From positions 97,789-161,788 of the forward strand of contig ABHI01000005.1 of NCBI GenBank assembly GCA_000171875.1: 64,000 bases of DNA. Direction: 5' to 3'. Positions 1-7,769 of this stretch are shown in pieces. The notes below the pieces were generated by a model. It saw nothing but the letters and a program-made list of their open reading frames with translations. It made no database searches and was not told the origin of the DNA. The number at the start of each line of letters is the position of its first letter. Positions within the stretch are counted from its first letter, which is position 1. A program made the position numbers and the translations under genes. The stretch comes from Flavobacteriales bacterium ALC-1. GTDB taxonomy: Bacteria; Bacteroidota; Bacteroidia; Flavobacteriales; Flavobacteriaceae.

Positions 1-998
1 ACTATTCTATTGGCGGAGGGTTTGTAGTGCAAGAAGAACGAAAAGTCTCTAAAGCTAATAAAATCATTTTCTATTGTACGTTTCCCTATCCGGTTTCTTA
101 TGGCGAAGAGCTTTTAAAATTTTGTAATCAATTAAGCCTACCTATATCTGGAGTCGTTTTAGAGAATGAAAAATCTATTCGAGATATTGATTCTGTTGAT
201 TTTGAATTGAAACGCATTTGGAATACTATGCTTGAGTGCATGTACACAGGCTGTCATACAGAAGGTAATTTGCCCGGTGGTTTAAATGTGAGACGACGTG
301 CTTTTGATATGCACAAGAATCTTATTGGCGAGCATACCTATGAAAATCCACAGGAATGGTTAGAGACTATAAGAAAGACTGAAGTGAAATTTCGTCAGAT
401 CTTAAAATGGGTAAGCTGTTTTGCTTTGGCTGTTAATGAAGTAAATGCTTCATTAGGAAGAGTTGTTACAGCGCCAACTAACGGAAGCGCTGGAGTGATT
501 CCATCGGTATTAATGTATTACTTGGTGATTGAAAATCATGAAGCAGATTTTGAGCATATTAAAAAATTCTTATTAGTAGCTGGTGAAATTGGTAGCATCT
601 TTAAAAAAGGGGCTACAATTAGTGCAGCAATGGGAGGTTGTCAAGCAGAAATAGGAGTATCATCAGCAATGGCTGCTGGTGCCTTATGTGAATTATTAGG
701 TGGTACTCCTGAGCAAGTACTCGTAGCTGCCGAAATTGCCATGGAACATCACTTAGGTTTAACCTGTGATCCTATTGGAGGTTTGGTTCAAATTCCATGT
801 ATAGAACGTAATTCTATGGGAGCAATTAAGGCAATTAATGCTGCCGAATTAGCTTTAGATACAGATCCAAAAAATGTAAAAGTGCCTTTAGATAAAGTAG
901 TTAACACCATGTGGGAAACAGCTAAAGACATGAATACCAAATACAAAGAAACTTCTGAAGGTGGGTTGGCTATTGGTGTGAATATGGCGGATTGTTGA
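1..998 (+). CDS. sdaA: L-serine dehydratase (L-serine ammonia-lyase), 5'-truncated by window
   Basis: Converts L-serine to pyruvate and ammonia with a [4Fe-4S] cluster. The reading frame is open to the first base of the window (codons readable from position 3, giving YSIGGGFV, a typical internal segment), so the GTG at 27 is not the true start and about a third of the protein lies upstream. Visible family features are [18 protein letters not shown] and [12 protein letters not shown], which carry the cluster cysteines, plus [10 protein letters not shown]. The length and segment order fit the single-chain bacterial enzyme. It ends at TGA 996-998 and is followed at once by an octamer repeat tract. 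Confidence 0.93.
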   Translation, partial: YSIGGGFVVQEERKVSKANKIIFYCTFPYPVSYGEELLKFCNQLSLPISGVVLENEKSIRDIDSVDFELKRIWNTMLECMYTGCHTEGNLPGGLNVRRRAFDMHKNLIGEHTYENPQEWLETIRKTEVKFRQILKWVSCFALAVNEVNASLGRVVTAPTNGSAGVIPSVLMYYLVIENHEADFEHIKKFLLVAGEIGSIFKKGATISAAMGGCQAEIGVSSAMAAGALCELLGGTPEQVLVAAEIAMEHHLGLTCDPIGGLVQIPCIERNSMGAIKAINAAELALDTDPKNVKVPLDKVVNTMWETAKDMNTKYKETSEGGLAIGVNMADC

Positions 999-1008
999 TT
1001 TAGATAGG

Positions 1009-1111
1009 TTAGATTTCTAGATTTCTAGATTTCTAGATTTCTAGAGGAAAAAAAGCTAATTAGATTAGGTCTAACAAATCTAAATGATCTAAAAATCTAA
1101 TGGTCTAATCT
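1009..1111. repeat. Inverted octamer repeat tract (AGATTTCT / TCTAAnnn), no gene inside
   Basis: The left half holds four perfect copies of AGATTTCT (1011-1042), preceded by looser TTAGAT units. After a short A-rich centre the right half holds five units of the opposite orientation: TCTAACAAA 1070, TCTAAATGA 1079, TCTAAAAA 1088, TCTAATGG 1096 and TCTAATCT 1104. The halves are partly complementary (AGATT against AATCT), so an extended hairpin is possible. The right end covers the stop codon of the minus-strand gene at 1105. The same arm type flanks the four-helix-bundle gene at 2535-2888. Confidence 0.8.
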
Positions 1112-1563
1112 TGACAGCCTTCTCTTCGACGAGTATCCACTAAATAGATAACTTTCCATTTATCATCTTCTTTTATCAATTGAAAAGAATTGACTCCGCA
1201 ATGACTAAAATTACCATTATACCAAAACTCATATGGTGTCCATGCGTTTGCCATATGACCATCAATTTGAATGCTAAAATCTAATAATTTTTCTTCAAAT
1301 TTTCTATCCTTTGGGATACTTGCAATATTTTTTACGAACTGATTATAATCACTCTCTTGCAATACAGTTTCACCTTCCTTATTTACAGATATAGATTGCA
1401 TTTTAATACCCTCCTTTACCATTGCTTTAAGTTTAGTAGTATCTTGTTTATGGAACGCATCAAAGAATTCTATGATGGTCGCTTTTACATTTTCAGTTTC
1501 GGACTTTTGAGCATTTATGCTTAATCCAAAACATAGAATGAAGATGAATAGAACTTGTTTCAT
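1105..1563 (-). CDS. Secreted NTF2/SnoaL-like protein
   Basis: 152 residues. It starts with a signal peptide (hydrophobic residues about 4-16, cut after SINAQ). The mature part has the pattern of the nuclear-transport-factor-2 fold: an N-terminal helix (TIIEFFDAFHKQDTTKLKAMV), then strands ending in NSFQLIKEDDKWKVIYLVDTR. Members of this fold are small cone-shaped proteins, some enzymes and many binding proteins; no catalytic pair is clear here. The protein is expected in the periplasm. It is transcribed towards sdaA, and its stop lies inside the octamer tract. The function is unknown. Confidence 0.75.
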   Translation of the reverse strand: MKQVLFIFILCFGLSINAQKSETENVKATIIEFFDAFHKQDTTKLKAMVKEGIKMQSISVNKEGETVLQESDYNQFVKNIASIPKDRKFEEKLLDFSIQIDGHMANAWTPYEFWYNGNFSHCGVNSFQLIKEDDKWKVIYLVDTRRREGCQD

Positions 1564-1668
1564 TTTTAAGAATTTTAAACAAAATACGGCTTCAACTGTA
1601 TTTCTCCTAGTAGATTAAACAAAAGTTTAACAAAACTCATTATTTTTACAAACATTAATTTATCAAAT

Positions 1669-2487
1669 ATGTCAGTAGCCAAAAAAGAATATAAAAGAAT
1701 TACAGTAAAAACCTTAGTAGATATGAAATCTAAAGGTGAAAAGATATCAATGCTTACGGCTTATGATTATACAATGGCTAAAATCGTTGATGGTGCTGGT
1801 ATCGATGTGATTCTAGTTGGAGATTCTGCCAGTAATGTTATGGCAGGCCACGAAACCACGTTACCAATTACATTAGACCAAATGATTTATCATGCATCTT
1901 CTGTAGTTAGAGCTATAGATCATTGTTTGGTTGTTGTAGATTTACCTTTTGGAACCTACCAAAGTGATCCTAAAGAAGCCTTACGTTCTGCCATTAGAAT
2001 TATGAAAGAATCTGGAGGACATGCTGTAAAAATGGAAGGCGGTAAAGAAGTAAAAGACTCTATAAAGCGAATTTTAAATGCTGGCATACCAGTAATGGGA
2101 CATCTAGGATTAACCCCTCAATCCATATATAAATTCGGAACTTACACCGTTAGAGCTAAAGAAGAACAAGAAGCACAACAACTTAAAGAAGATGCATTAA
2201 TGTTAGAAAAAGCTGGGTGTTTTGGAATTGTTTTAGAAAAAATACCTGCAGCTCTGGCTAGAGAAGTAGCTGAAAGTGTTTCAATTCCTGTAATAGGTAT
2301 TGGCGCTGGTAATGGTGTTGATGGTCAGGTTTTAGTGACACACGATATGGTTGGTATGACACATGAATTTAATCCACGTTTTTTACGTCGCTATATGAAT
2401 CTATATGAAGAAATGACTAAAGCATTTACGCAATATGGTGATGATGTAAAAAGTGGTGATTTTCCTAATGATAAAGAACAATATTAA
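1669..2487 (+). CDS. panB: 3-methyl-2-oxobutanoate hydroxymethyltransferase (PanB)
   Basis: First committed step of pantothenate (coenzyme A) synthesis: transfers a hydroxymethyl group from 5,10-methylene-tetrahydrofolate to alpha-ketoisovalerate, giving ketopantoate. At 272 residues it has the usual length. The metal- and substrate-binding landmarks are visible: [54 protein letters not shown] and [17 protein letters not shown]. It is a TIM barrel, cytoplasmic. No other pantothenate gene is adjacent. The ATG at 1669 follows an AT-rich leader. Its stop is followed directly by the left octamer arm of the four-helix-bundle element. Confidence 0.96.
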   Translation: MSVAKKEYKRITVKTLVDMKSKGEKISMLTAYDYTMAKIVDGAGIDVILVGDSASNVMAGHETTLPITLDQMIYHASSVVRAIDHCLVVVDLPFGTYQSDPKEALRSAIRIMKESGGHAVKMEGGKEVKDSIKRILNAGIPVMGHLGLTPQSIYKFGTYTVRAKEEQEAQQLKEDALMLEKAGCFGIVLEKIPAALAREVAESVSIPVIGIGAGNGVDGQVLVTHDMVGMTHEFNPRFLRRYMNLYEEMTKAFTQYGDDVKSGDFPNDKEQY

Positions 2488-2532
2488 TCTAGATATTAGA
2501 TTATTAGACTTATAGATATCTAGACTGTTAGA
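2488..2532. repeat. Left octamer arm of four-helix-bundle element
   Basis: Directly after the panB stop codon the + strand reads as spaced AGA-ended units (TCTAGA, TATTAGA, TTATTAGA, CTTATAGA, TATCTAGA, CTGTTAGA). Read on the minus strand these are 8-base TCTAnnnn units (TCTAACAG, TCTAGATA, TCTATAAG, TCTAATAA). This is the opposite orientation to the tract after the gene at 2893-2939, so the gene sits between inverted, degenerate octamer arms. Confidence 0.7.
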
Positions 2533-2534
2533 AC

Positions 2535-2888
2535 ATGGCTCATAAATTTAAAGAATTGCAAATTTGGAAAAGAAGTAGATTATTATGTTCTGAAATTTAT
2601 GGCATAACATCAAAATTTCCTGAATCTGAAAAATTTGGTTTGACAAATCAATTAAGGAGAGCCTCTGTATCAATCCCTTCAAATATCGCTGAAGGTTCTT
2701 CAAGAAAATCTAAAAAAGACTTTTCAAGATTTTTACAAATATCAATAGGTTCAGCTTACGAAATAGAAACAGAATTACTAATTTCTTGTGATTTGAAATT
2801 TATTTCAGATGATAAGCTAAAACCTATTCTATCAGAATTAAACGAAATTATTAAAATGATTTCTAAATTTAAATCAACTTTAAATTAA
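2535..2888 (+). CDS. Four-helix-bundle protein, 23S rRNA intervening-sequence (S23) family
   Basis: 117 residues. It carries the family signature: FKELQIWKRS near the N-terminus, then LTNQLRRASVSIPSNIAEGS (residues about 36-55), FLQISIGSAYEIETEL and a final helix. The family is named after open reading frames inside intervening sequences of bacterial 23S rRNA (for example Leptospira). Relatives include the Avd accessory protein of diversity-generating retroelements, but no reverse transcriptase or variable repeat is present here. The gene stands alone between panB and a pseudouridine synthase gene, enclosed by inverted TCTAA octamer arms, which suggests an inserted unit. The function of stand-alone members is not established; RNA binding is an inference. 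Confidence 0.9.
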   Translation: MAHKFKELQIWKRSRLLCSEIYGITSKFPESEKFGLTNQLRRASVSIPSNIAEGSSRKSKKDFSRFLQISIGSAYEIETELLISCDLKFISDDKLKPILSELNEIIKMISKFKSTLN

Positions 2889-2892
2889 TTAA

Positions 2893-2939
2893 TCTAACTA
2901 TCTAACACATCTAAGTTGTCTAAAATCCTATCTAATAAA
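2893..2939. repeat. Right octamer arm of four-helix-bundle element
   Basis: Begins five bases after the stop of the four-helix-bundle gene: TCTAACTA 2893, TCTAACACA 2901, TCTAAGTTG 2910, TCTAAAATCCTA 2919, TCTAATAAA 2931. It has the same unit as the tract at 1070-1111 and is inverted relative to 2488-2532. It runs into the start of the next gene, so the first codons of the pseudouridine synthase (TTG at 2916 onward) are written in repeat DNA. Confidence 0.75.
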
Positions 2940-3614
2940 AACAATCTTCAAGTTCTTTATGAAGACAACCACATTATTGTAGCCAACAAACGTGCTGGTG
3001 ATATTGTACAAGGTGATAAGACAGGCGACAAACCATTGAGTGAGGTTGTTAAGGAATACATTAAAGACAAATACAACAAACCTGGTAACGTCTATTTAGG
3101 AGTTGTACATCGCTTAGACAGACCCACTACTGGCATTGTTTTATTTTCTAAAACCAGTAAAGCGCTTCCAAGACTCAACAAACTATTTGCTGAAAAAAAA
3201 GCTAAAAAAACCTATTGGGCTTTAGTGAAAAACCAGCCTCCAAAAACAAATGACACATTAACTCACTGGCTGAAAAAGAATCCAAAGAATAATAAATCTA
3301 CAGCATATCACAAAGAAGTTGAAGGCAGTAAAAAAGCGATTTTACATTATAAAATTATTAAGACCTTAGACAACTTTTATTTGCTAGAGATAGATTTAGA
3401 AACTGGACGACACCACCAAATACGTACACAACTAGCATCTATTGGTTGTCCAATAAAAGGGGATTTAAAATATGGATTTAATCGTAGCAACAAAGATGCT
3501 AGTATTAGTCTGCATGCTAAAACACTACGTTTTGTACATCCTATAAAAAAAGAAGATATAGTAATTACTGCTTCATTACCAAATGATCCGCTTTGGAATG
3601 CATGTAACAATTAA
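2916..3614 (+). CDS. RluA/RluD-family RNA pseudouridine synthase
   Basis: Isomerises uridine to pseudouridine in rRNA or tRNA. 232 residues, the length of family members without an S4 domain. The catalytic motif HRLDRPTTG is at about residues 65-73 with Asp68; motif LETGRHHQIRTQLA is near residue 160. The only start that keeps the conserved N-terminal strand (LQVLYEDNHIIVANK) is the TTG at 2916, which lies in the octamer arm of the preceding element; an original start may have been displaced. Which position it modifies cannot be told from sequence. Its stop overlaps the convergent histidine kinase gene by four bases. Confidence 0.9.
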   Translation: MSKILSNKNNLQVLYEDNHIIVANKRAGDIVQGDKTGDKPLSEVVKEYIKDKYNKPGNVYLGVVHRLDRPTTGIVLFSKTSKALPRLNKLFAEKKAKKTYWALVKNQPPKTNDTLTHWLKKNPKNNKSTAYHKEVEGSKKAILHYKIIKTLDNFYLLEIDLETGRHHQIRTQLASIGCPIKGDLKYGFNRSNKDASISLHAKTLRFVHPIKKEDIVITASLPNDPLWNACNN

Positions 3615-4414
3615 ATAGTTCTATAAGGGTAAACCAACTTAAGTGTTGTGCCTTTTTCTGGTTGGGATTCTAATTGAAATTCTGCATTGATGAGTTCTGC
3701 TCTTTTCTCCATATTAATTAAACCAGAACCTCTTTCAGCTGAATCCATATCAAACCCATTTCCATCATCATTTACTTCAATATTTAAATGCTCTTTTTGA
3801 TAATCTAACGTTACATTTAACCGCTCAGCCTCTGCATATTTCAAGGTGTTTGAAAAAAACTCTTGAAGAATACGAAACAATATGATTTCATCTTTTTTGT
3901 TTTCAAAATTTATTTTCTCTCCAGTAATTGCTAAACCAGATTGAATTAACCCAGTTTTGTTTAAGCGCTCTATTTCGTTTTTAACTGTAGCATCAAAACC
4001 TAAATTAAAAATCACATCGCTATTTAAGGATTTAGATAAGGCTCTTACCTCTTCTAAGGTGTTTTTTAATGCTTCAGAGGCATTATCGACTTTAGATTTA
4101 GCTTCATCCTTTACAATTTTAGCCACAGTATTCATTTGCATTGTTGCTACTGCTAGCATTTGCCCTACATTATCATGCAATTCTCTACCAACATGTTTTA
4201 GAGTCTCTTCTTGGATTTCTTGTTGGGTTTTTACTAGCTCTTCGTCAAATGCTTTTTGTTGGTTAATTTTATCTAATAGTAACTGATTTTTACGTCTTTG
4301 AAAGACGACAAAAAACACAACAATAAGAGTTACAATAATTATTAACACTATCAACATATAAATTAGTAGATAACGTTCTGATTCTGTACTAGCTATTTGG
4401 TTTCCGGTTTGCAA
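3611..4414 (-). CDS. Sensor histidine kinase, HisKA_3/HATPase type
   Basis: Membrane-bound histidine kinase of the NarX/DesK-like class. A single transmembrane helix (YMLIVLIIIVTLIVVFFVVF) is followed by a coiled linker, the dimerisation/phosphoacceptor helix with ELHDNVGQ, and an ATPase domain with NTLKYAEA (N box), NDDGNGF (G1) and GSGLINM (G2). There is no extracellular sensor domain of its own. The frame can be extended to an ATG at 4498, but that overlaps the upstream gene by 106 bases; a TTG at 4414 gives a 267-residue protein with a 22-base overlap, and an ATG at 4357 is another option. No response regulator is adjacent. The upstream seven-helix gene probably supplies the sensor. Confidence 0.85.
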   Translation of the reverse strand: MQTGNQIASTESERYLLIYMLIVLIIIVTLIVVFFVVFQRRKNQLLLDKINQQKAFDEELVKTQQEIQEETLKHVGRELHDNVGQMLAVATMQMNTVAKIVKDEAKSKVDNASEALKNTLEEVRALSKSLNSDVIFNLGFDATVKNEIERLNKTGLIQSGLAITGEKINFENKKDEIILFRILQEFFSNTLKYAEAERLNVTLDYQKEHLNIEVNDDGNGFDMDSAERGSGLINMEKRAELINAEFQLESQPEKGTTLKLVYPYRTI

Positions 4415-5133
4415 AATATAAGTGCTAGTGTTAAAGTTAAATAAAATATTATATTGACAGAAAGGAAAATCTGCCACTTTAAAATTACGTAGTTCCAATC
4501 TGCACTGTCAAAGTAGATCTCATAAAATGCAACAGGAGTAACTACAATAGTCCACATCAGAACTGAAGTATTAATATAAAAATAAATAGATTTATAAAAA
4601 TCTATAATACGGTTGGATTGCAAAATTTCAAGAAAATACAAAACGACCGTAACAGAAATCATCCAAACACTTACTATAACTATAAATGTCACAGTAGGTT
4701 CGAATAATTGCTTAAAATTAAGTATCCCATATATTATAGCTTGAAGAATATATATATAATAAAAGAGTTTCAAAACTCTTTTATACATCGTTTTCTCAAT
4801 GAATTTATAATTTAAAAAAGCCATGAAGCTTGATAAACCTATCCACCAAAATATTGTAAACCACCAATAATTTTCCTCAATAAGTGTTCCTTTAATTAAA
4901 TGAAATAAATCCATATTATATAGGTATCTTGGATAATTACCAAGTAAATCAACAAAGAAAGCGTATACTAGAAAATAAATAAAATACTTAGCAAAAGTAT
5001 TCTTATATTTTCTATAGAATATGATACCTGTTATTGCAGCTATAAATTCAACAGAATATGTAATTAATGTATAATAATCTTTAAAAAACTCTTCCAAAAA
5101 ACTAAGTTTTATTCTATTGCGGATAATTAGCAC
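4393..5133 (-). CDS. Seven-transmembrane protein of unknown function, likely sensor partner
   Basis: Up to 246 residues with about seven hydrophobic helices (for example LITYSVEFIAAITGIIFY, WWFTIFWWIGLSSFMAFL, VTFIVIVSVWMISVTVVLYF and a last one ending LALIFC) and almost no soluble part. The GTG at 5133 overlaps the previous gene by 20 bases; a TTG at 5097 (LEEFFKDYY) would avoid this and is equally plausible. I do not recognise a named family. The layout, a helix bundle translated just before a kinase that has only one helix, resembles 7TM sensor modules fused to kinases elsewhere, so a split receptor is my inference. Confidence 0.7.
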   Translation of the reverse strand: MLIIRNRIKLSFLEEFFKDYYTLITYSVEFIAAITGIIFYRKYKNTFAKYFIYFLVYAFFVDLLGNYPRYLYNMDLFHLIKGTLIEENYWWFTIFWWIGLSSFMAFLNYKFIEKTMYKRVLKLFYYIYILQAIIYGILNFKQLFEPTVTFIVIVSVWMISVTVVLYFLEILQSNRIIDFYKSIYFYINTSVLMWTIVVTPVAFYEIYFDSADWNYVILKWQIFLSVNIIFYLTLTLALIFCKPETK

Positions 5134-5626
5134 CAGGTGGGTTTCCTTGACTTCCTATGTTTAAACCATTACCCCCAGGAATATCTCCTCCTGTTGGCTG
5201 AATTGGAAACATACTACCTTGAGAGGTATTCTTTTTGCCAGTAGGTATAAAGAACATAGTAGTTAAACCTGTTTTACCACTAGCATCTGGATAGGCACCT
5301 AAATAAATTCTAAGACCATCCATAGTGTAACCTAATTCACCTGCTTGGTTCTCAGCATAATTGATGTAATTTTGAATATCCTCAATCGACCACCATGACG
5401 ATCTATTATCTCCAGTTTTTGTATGCCTAAAAAGAGAATCACTTATAATTCTATGTCTTATGTTATAAGCTTGGTCTAAAACTTTAGCTTCACTAGGCTT
5501 AATCAAGCCTTTTGGTTCTATAATTTCTGGTGGATCAGTTATTCCTGAGCTATCATTATAGCAATAAATATACATGGCTAAGGCACCTATTATAATGCCC
5601 ATAATCAACAATCCTAAATTTTTCAT
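5114..5626 (-). CDS. Membrane-anchored paralog of a small tail-sharing family (unknown function)
   Basis: 170 residues. An N-terminal hydrophobic anchor (about 5-24, preceded by one Lys) suggests the rest lies outside the inner membrane. From about residue 38 it aligns with the neighbouring protein at 5670-6059: GLI.P..AK, then DNRSSWWSIED, AENQAGELGYTMDGLRIYLGAYP, a T.FF.PT strand, a Gly/Ser/Pro-rich variable region, and the shared end GLNIGSQGNPPGANYPQ. The core looks like a small alpha/beta domain. I know of no described function; similar unnamed proteins occur in Bacteroidota. It is first-pair partner of the seven-helix and kinase genes that follow. Confidence 0.8.
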   Translation of the reverse strand: MKNLGLLIMGIIIGALAMYIYCYNDSSGITDPPEIIEPKGLIKPSEAKVLDQAYNIRHRIISDSLFRHTKTGDNRSSWWSIEDIQNYINYAENQAGELGYTMDGLRIYLGAYPDASGKTGLTTMFFIPTGKKNTSQGSMFPIQPTGGDIPGGNGLNIGSQGNPPGANYPQ

Positions 5627-5669
5627 AATATCTTATTTAAATTAATAACTATAAGTTAAGTATATAAAT

Positions 5670-6059
5670 TTATTGAGGGTAGTTAGCGCCTGGAGGATTA
5701 CCTTGATGACCTATGTTTAAACCATTGGCTGATTGAATATCATTGCTTTCACCATTACCCTCTTCACCTACTTTATTACTTGCTGTTGGCACTATAAATG
5801 ATGTAGAATAACCCGCTTGTCCTTTTACAATAGGATACGCTCCACAATAAATTCTCACACCATCCATTTCATAACCTAGTTCTTTTGCCTGAGCTTCTGC
5901 TGAATCTAAAAAAGTTCTTAAATCTTCAAGGGAATACCAAGAAGATCTATTGTCTGGTCGTTTTGTAATCTCTTTGCTGATGAGTTCGCAGCGTTCAGTA
6001 AAAGCATCGTTTAACTCTTTTGCCTGTTCTGGGGTAATCAAACCTTTAGGGTTGCTCAT
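5670..6059 (-). CDS. Soluble paralog of a small tail-sharing family (unknown function)
   Basis: 129 residues, no signal peptide or anchor (begins MSNPKGLITPEQAKELNDAF). It contains the same core as the protein at 5114-5626: DNRSSWYSLED, AEAQAKELGYEMDGVRIYCGAYP, TSFIVPT, a variable acidic region, and the C-terminal tail GLNIGHQGNPPGANYPQ, identical to its neighbour except for one residue. As the first gene of the set it is followed by the anchored paralog 43 bases on. It looks like a tandem duplication in which one copy gained a membrane anchor. Function unknown; a ligand/receptor or signalling role with the kinase is only an inference. Confidence 0.8.
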   Translation of the reverse strand: MSNPKGLITPEQAKELNDAFTERCELISKEITKRPDNRSSWYSLEDLRTFLDSAEAQAKELGYEMDGVRIYCGAYPIVKGQAGYSTSFIVPTASNKVGEEGNGESNDIQSANGLNIGHQGNPPGANYPQ

Positions 6060-6192
6060 TTTTAATTTAGTTTAGAAGTTAATAATTAGTATTAAGTGTA
6101 CTAATTGAGGGTTATAGGAATTAAGGGATTGCATCTAAAATTAGAGAATTTAATTCCAGATTACAAATTTTATTATAAATTTTCTTACGCAA

Positions 6193-7041
6193 CTAATCTT
6201 TTAGTCTGATTTTTAAGACATTGCCAGTAGATTTTTGGCTCAATGTATTAATCGCATTTTCAGTAAGAAGAAGAATTCTTGGATAACCTCCTGTAGTCTG
6301 ACAATCACGCATTAACACAATTAATTGACCCAAAGGTGTTAACTGTACTGTACCAGGCAAAACAGGTGAGGTTAATATAGGTTCTAAAGTATTTTCTAGT
6401 AATGGCTCTAATTGATATGCCATTCTGTTATTATACTTAGAAACCTTTAATTCTCTATTTAACAATGCATCTTTTTGGGTTTTGGATAGTTTGTCATATT
6501 CAGGACCTTTAAATACTTCTAGATATTCATTATTAAACACATAGTCATTATACTTGACATGAGCATTAGAATTATCAAATACATCATCTACTGATAAATA
6601 ATTAATAGCATCATCCTTCTCTACATGTGCGGATGTCGTAATATCTGTGTACATACTCCTGCTGCCAAAAATCGCCTCAGACTTAAAACCACCTTTTACC
6701 GCTAAATAACTTCTAAATCCATACTCTAATCTTCCGAAGCTAAGAACATCATTACGTTTTACTGATACTACTGAATTCATGTCAATTGGTATAGCATTCA
6801 ATTTTGGATTCATAAAAGCACCAGACAAAACTATCCTAGTAGGTTTTAGAAATTGAAGTGTCGGCCCAACCATTGTCATCTCAAGTACTGCACATCCCCT
6901 AGAGTTTCCTAATAGCGCATTAGCAAATTCGCAAGAATATAAATCCATAGCACCAGACACAGGAACACCATAACGTCTATACCCAAAGCGTCCTAGGTCT
7001 TGAATCGTAGTATAAAAACCAGATTTTATAACCTTAATCAT
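6193..7041 (-). CDS. pxpC: 5-oxoprolinase subunit PxpC (biotin-dependent carboxyltransferase-like)
   Basis: Subunit of the ATP-dependent prokaryotic 5-oxoprolinase, which opens 5-oxoproline (pyroglutamate) to glutamate. 282 residues, matching the KipA/urea-amidolyase-related fold: GFYTTIQDLGRFGYRRYGVPVSGAMD at the start, NALLGN, and LTPLGQLIVLMRDCQTTGGYPRI near the end. Its ATG overlaps the end of pxpB by four bases, showing translational coupling. It is the last gene of the five-gene minus-strand operon. Confidence 0.93.
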   Translation of the reverse strand: MIKVIKSGFYTTIQDLGRFGYRRYGVPVSGAMDLYSCEFANALLGNSRGCAVLEMTMVGPTLQFLKPTRIVLSGAFMNPKLNAIPIDMNSVVSVKRNDVLSFGRLEYGFRSYLAVKGGFKSEAIFGSRSMYTDITTSAHVEKDDAINYLSVDDVFDNSNAHVKYNDYVFNNEYLEVFKGPEYDKLSKTQKDALLNRELKVSKYNNRMAYQLEPLLENTLEPILTSPVLPGTVQLTPLGQLIVLMRDCQTTGGYPRILLLTENAINTLSQKSTGNVLKIRLKD

Positions 7042-7763
7042 ACTAACAATGAGCTTAGATTAAATTTAGATGCTTCAACACTTTCCTTAATAGCACTGTA
7101 TTCTAAAATACTGACAGGATGAAATTGAATTTTATCGCCAGCTTTTATAAAACATGGAGGATTAGAATTGGAGTCAAACAACGCGATTGGTGAATTACCA
7201 ATAATATGCCAACCACCTGGACTGTCTTGGGGGTAAATTCCTGTTTGTTCTCCTCCTATGGCAACTGACCCTTTTTTTACATTCAAATTCGGTGTTATTT
7301 TTCTATCGAAATGCAACTTAGAATCCAGTCCTCCTAAGTATAAAAAGCCAGGTAAAAAGCCAATAAAAAAAACAGTATAAATTGTACCAGAATGAAGCTT
7401 AATGATTTCAGCTTTTGAAAGCTTTTTTTTGTTTGAAAAACCCTCTAAATCTGTTGCAAAATCATCGTGATAACATACTGGAATTTTCCAAGTAGAAGTA
7501 TTCAGCGTCTTAACCTTATCTAACTTAGAATATAACGCTTTTAGGTTCGAAATTTTGGTATTGACATTTTCAATACTAATATTATAAACAATTAAAATTG
7601 AATTATATGTGCTTATTACTTCAACTTTTTCTTTAATATATTCTTTTTCAATACAAAGTTTGAATCGCAATACATCTTCGAGCACATTTTCATCAATTAT
7701 CGCCTTCCATTCTATTAAAATAGAATAGGAATTAAATTGAGAATACTTAAGATCAGGAATCAT
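7038..7763 (-). CDS. pxpB: 5-oxoprolinase subunit PxpB (KipI-like)
   Basis: Partner of PxpC in the 5-oxoprolinase. 241 residues with the family landmarks: IPVCYHDDFATDLEGF, then FFIGFLPGFLYLGGLD (about residues 130-146), PNLNVKKGSVAIGGEQTGIYPQDSPGGWHIIGN and a C-terminal strand GDKIQFHPVS. Related KipI regulates a sporulation kinase in Bacillus, but no such kinase context exists here, and the pxpA and pxpC neighbours favour the enzyme role. It starts six bases after pxpA. Confidence 0.93.
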   Translation of the reverse strand: MIPDLKYSQFNSYSILIEWKAIIDENVLEDVLRFKLCIEKEYIKEKVEVISTYNSILIVYNISIENVNTKISNLKALYSKLDKVKTLNTSTWKIPVCYHDDFATDLEGFSNKKKLSKAEIIKLHSGTIYTVFFIGFLPGFLYLGGLDSKLHFDRKITPNLNVKKGSVAIGGEQTGIYPQDSPGGWHIIGNSPIALFDSNSNPPCFIKAGDKIQFHPVSILEYSAIKESVEASKFNLSSLLV

Positions 7764-7769
7764 AAATTT

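Noticed and set aside
1009..1111. Regular repeats could be a CRISPR array
   Set aside because: Units are 8-9 bases with no unique spacers of constant length, the two halves are inverted, and no cas gene is present.
2535..2888. Avd-type accessory gene of a diversity-generating retroelement
   Set aside because: Same protein superfamily, but there is no reverse transcriptase, template repeat or variable target gene nearby.
3377..4286. Antisense open frames over the pseudouridine synthase and kinase genes
   Set aside because: They are shadows of well-supported genes, with no recognisable family sequence.
4415..4498. N-terminal extension of the histidine kinase from an ATG at 4498
   Set aside because: It would overlap the upstream gene by 106 bases, and the extra 28 residues do not resemble kinase N-termini.
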